The notes under the pieces: model-generated
Database searches by the model: none
Seen by the model: only the letters and a program-made list of their open reading frames with translations
What the model was told of the DNA's origin: nothing
Assembly (NCBI GenBank): GCA_002293425.1
Contig: DBDE01000037.1
Location: forward strand, 20,141-80,262
From: Alistipes sp. UBA940
Lineage (GTDB): Bacteria; Bacteroidota; Bacteroidia; Bacteroidales; Rikenellaceae
Length of the DNA: 60,122 bases
Direction: 5' to 3'
Position numbers and translations under genes: made by a program
In this document: one piece after another, positions 60,101 to 60,122 of the stretch
Numbering within the stretch: position 1 is the stretch's first letter
How the letters are laid out: each line of letters begins with the position of its first letter

Positions 60101-60122
60101 GGAGAGATGGCAGAGTGGTCGA
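60101..60122 (+). tRNA. tRNA-Ser, 5' part only
   Basis: GGAGAGATGGCAGAGTGG then TCGA is the acceptor stem and D-arm start typical of tRNA-Ser. The window ends before the anticodon, so the isoacceptor cannot be read. Confidence 0.75.

Noticed and set aside
1..60122. CRISPR arrays, insertion-sequence transposases and restriction-modification genes
   Set aside because: None found: no regularly spaced repeats with unique spacers, and no transposase or methylase/nuclease-like ORF in either strand.

Overview
The window reads as a chromosomal segment of a GC-rich Bacteroidales bacterium, most likely Rikenellaceae (Alistipes-like). The reasons are Bacteroidetes-type promoters (TAnnTTTG boxes, best case TTTG-N20-TAAATTTG upstream of the C69 peptidase), Bacteroidetes-specific families (GldE-like protein, DUF1015 beside serA/serC, GSCFA, DUF2851, DUF3109, Hc1 histone-like protein, SufE plus DUF59), a TonB-dependent receptor and many lipoproteins. 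The genus is inference; no rRNA is present.

Layout: 0.2-4.7 kb holds yggS, an SDR, a LolC/E-like permease, menG, two envelope proteins and a Cys-rich lipoprotein, ending at a terminator. 4.8-13.6 kb is a compact 11-gene phage-structural module (tail-type proteins, ClpP-like prohead protease, capsid-like protein, portal, connector, holin) with its own promoter but no terminase, tape measure, integrase or lysin. 13.65-32.9 kb is a long minus-strand block: hsp15-like, pth, rplY, a PPTase, gldE-like, then ftsZ-ftsA-ftsQ-murC-murG-ftsW-murD (the distal half of the dcw cluster), a secreted C69 dipeptidase, a glycosyltransferase, an outer-membrane protein, DUF1015, serA and serC. 33-36.7 kb is yicC-gmk-nadD-DUF3109-glycosyltransferase. 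36.7-45.7 kb holds ispE, GSCFA, a degenerate alkaline-phosphatase-like protein, sufE, a DUF59 gene, a strong RNA hairpin, DUF2851, secA and DUF2007. 45.7-49.9 kb is an overlapping minus-strand operon trxB-fic-luxE-like-stealth-GT2. 50-60 kb holds a TonB receptor, an Hc1-like gene, a FeoB membrane domain lacking its G domain, an SMP-30 protein, cutC, a transglutaminase lipoprotein, a ClpC-like ATPase without M domain, a structured RNA gene, a ROK protein and the start of tRNA-Ser.

Two themes stand out. First, the phage-structural module looks intact, tightly packed and host-like in composition, yet lacks packaging and integration genes, so it may be a domesticated capsid-forming locus or a fixed remnant. 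Second, several dispersed repeats have entered genes in frame: a ~120-bp element with terminal inverted repeats occurs three times (inside murG, just before a glycosyltransferase, and supplying a Shine-Dalgarno and start codon to cutC); palindromic or simple repeats have expanded MurC, MenG and a GT2; and TTCATTC-type simple repeats encode the hydrophobic core of two signal peptides. These are readings of the sequence by eye, with no database search.
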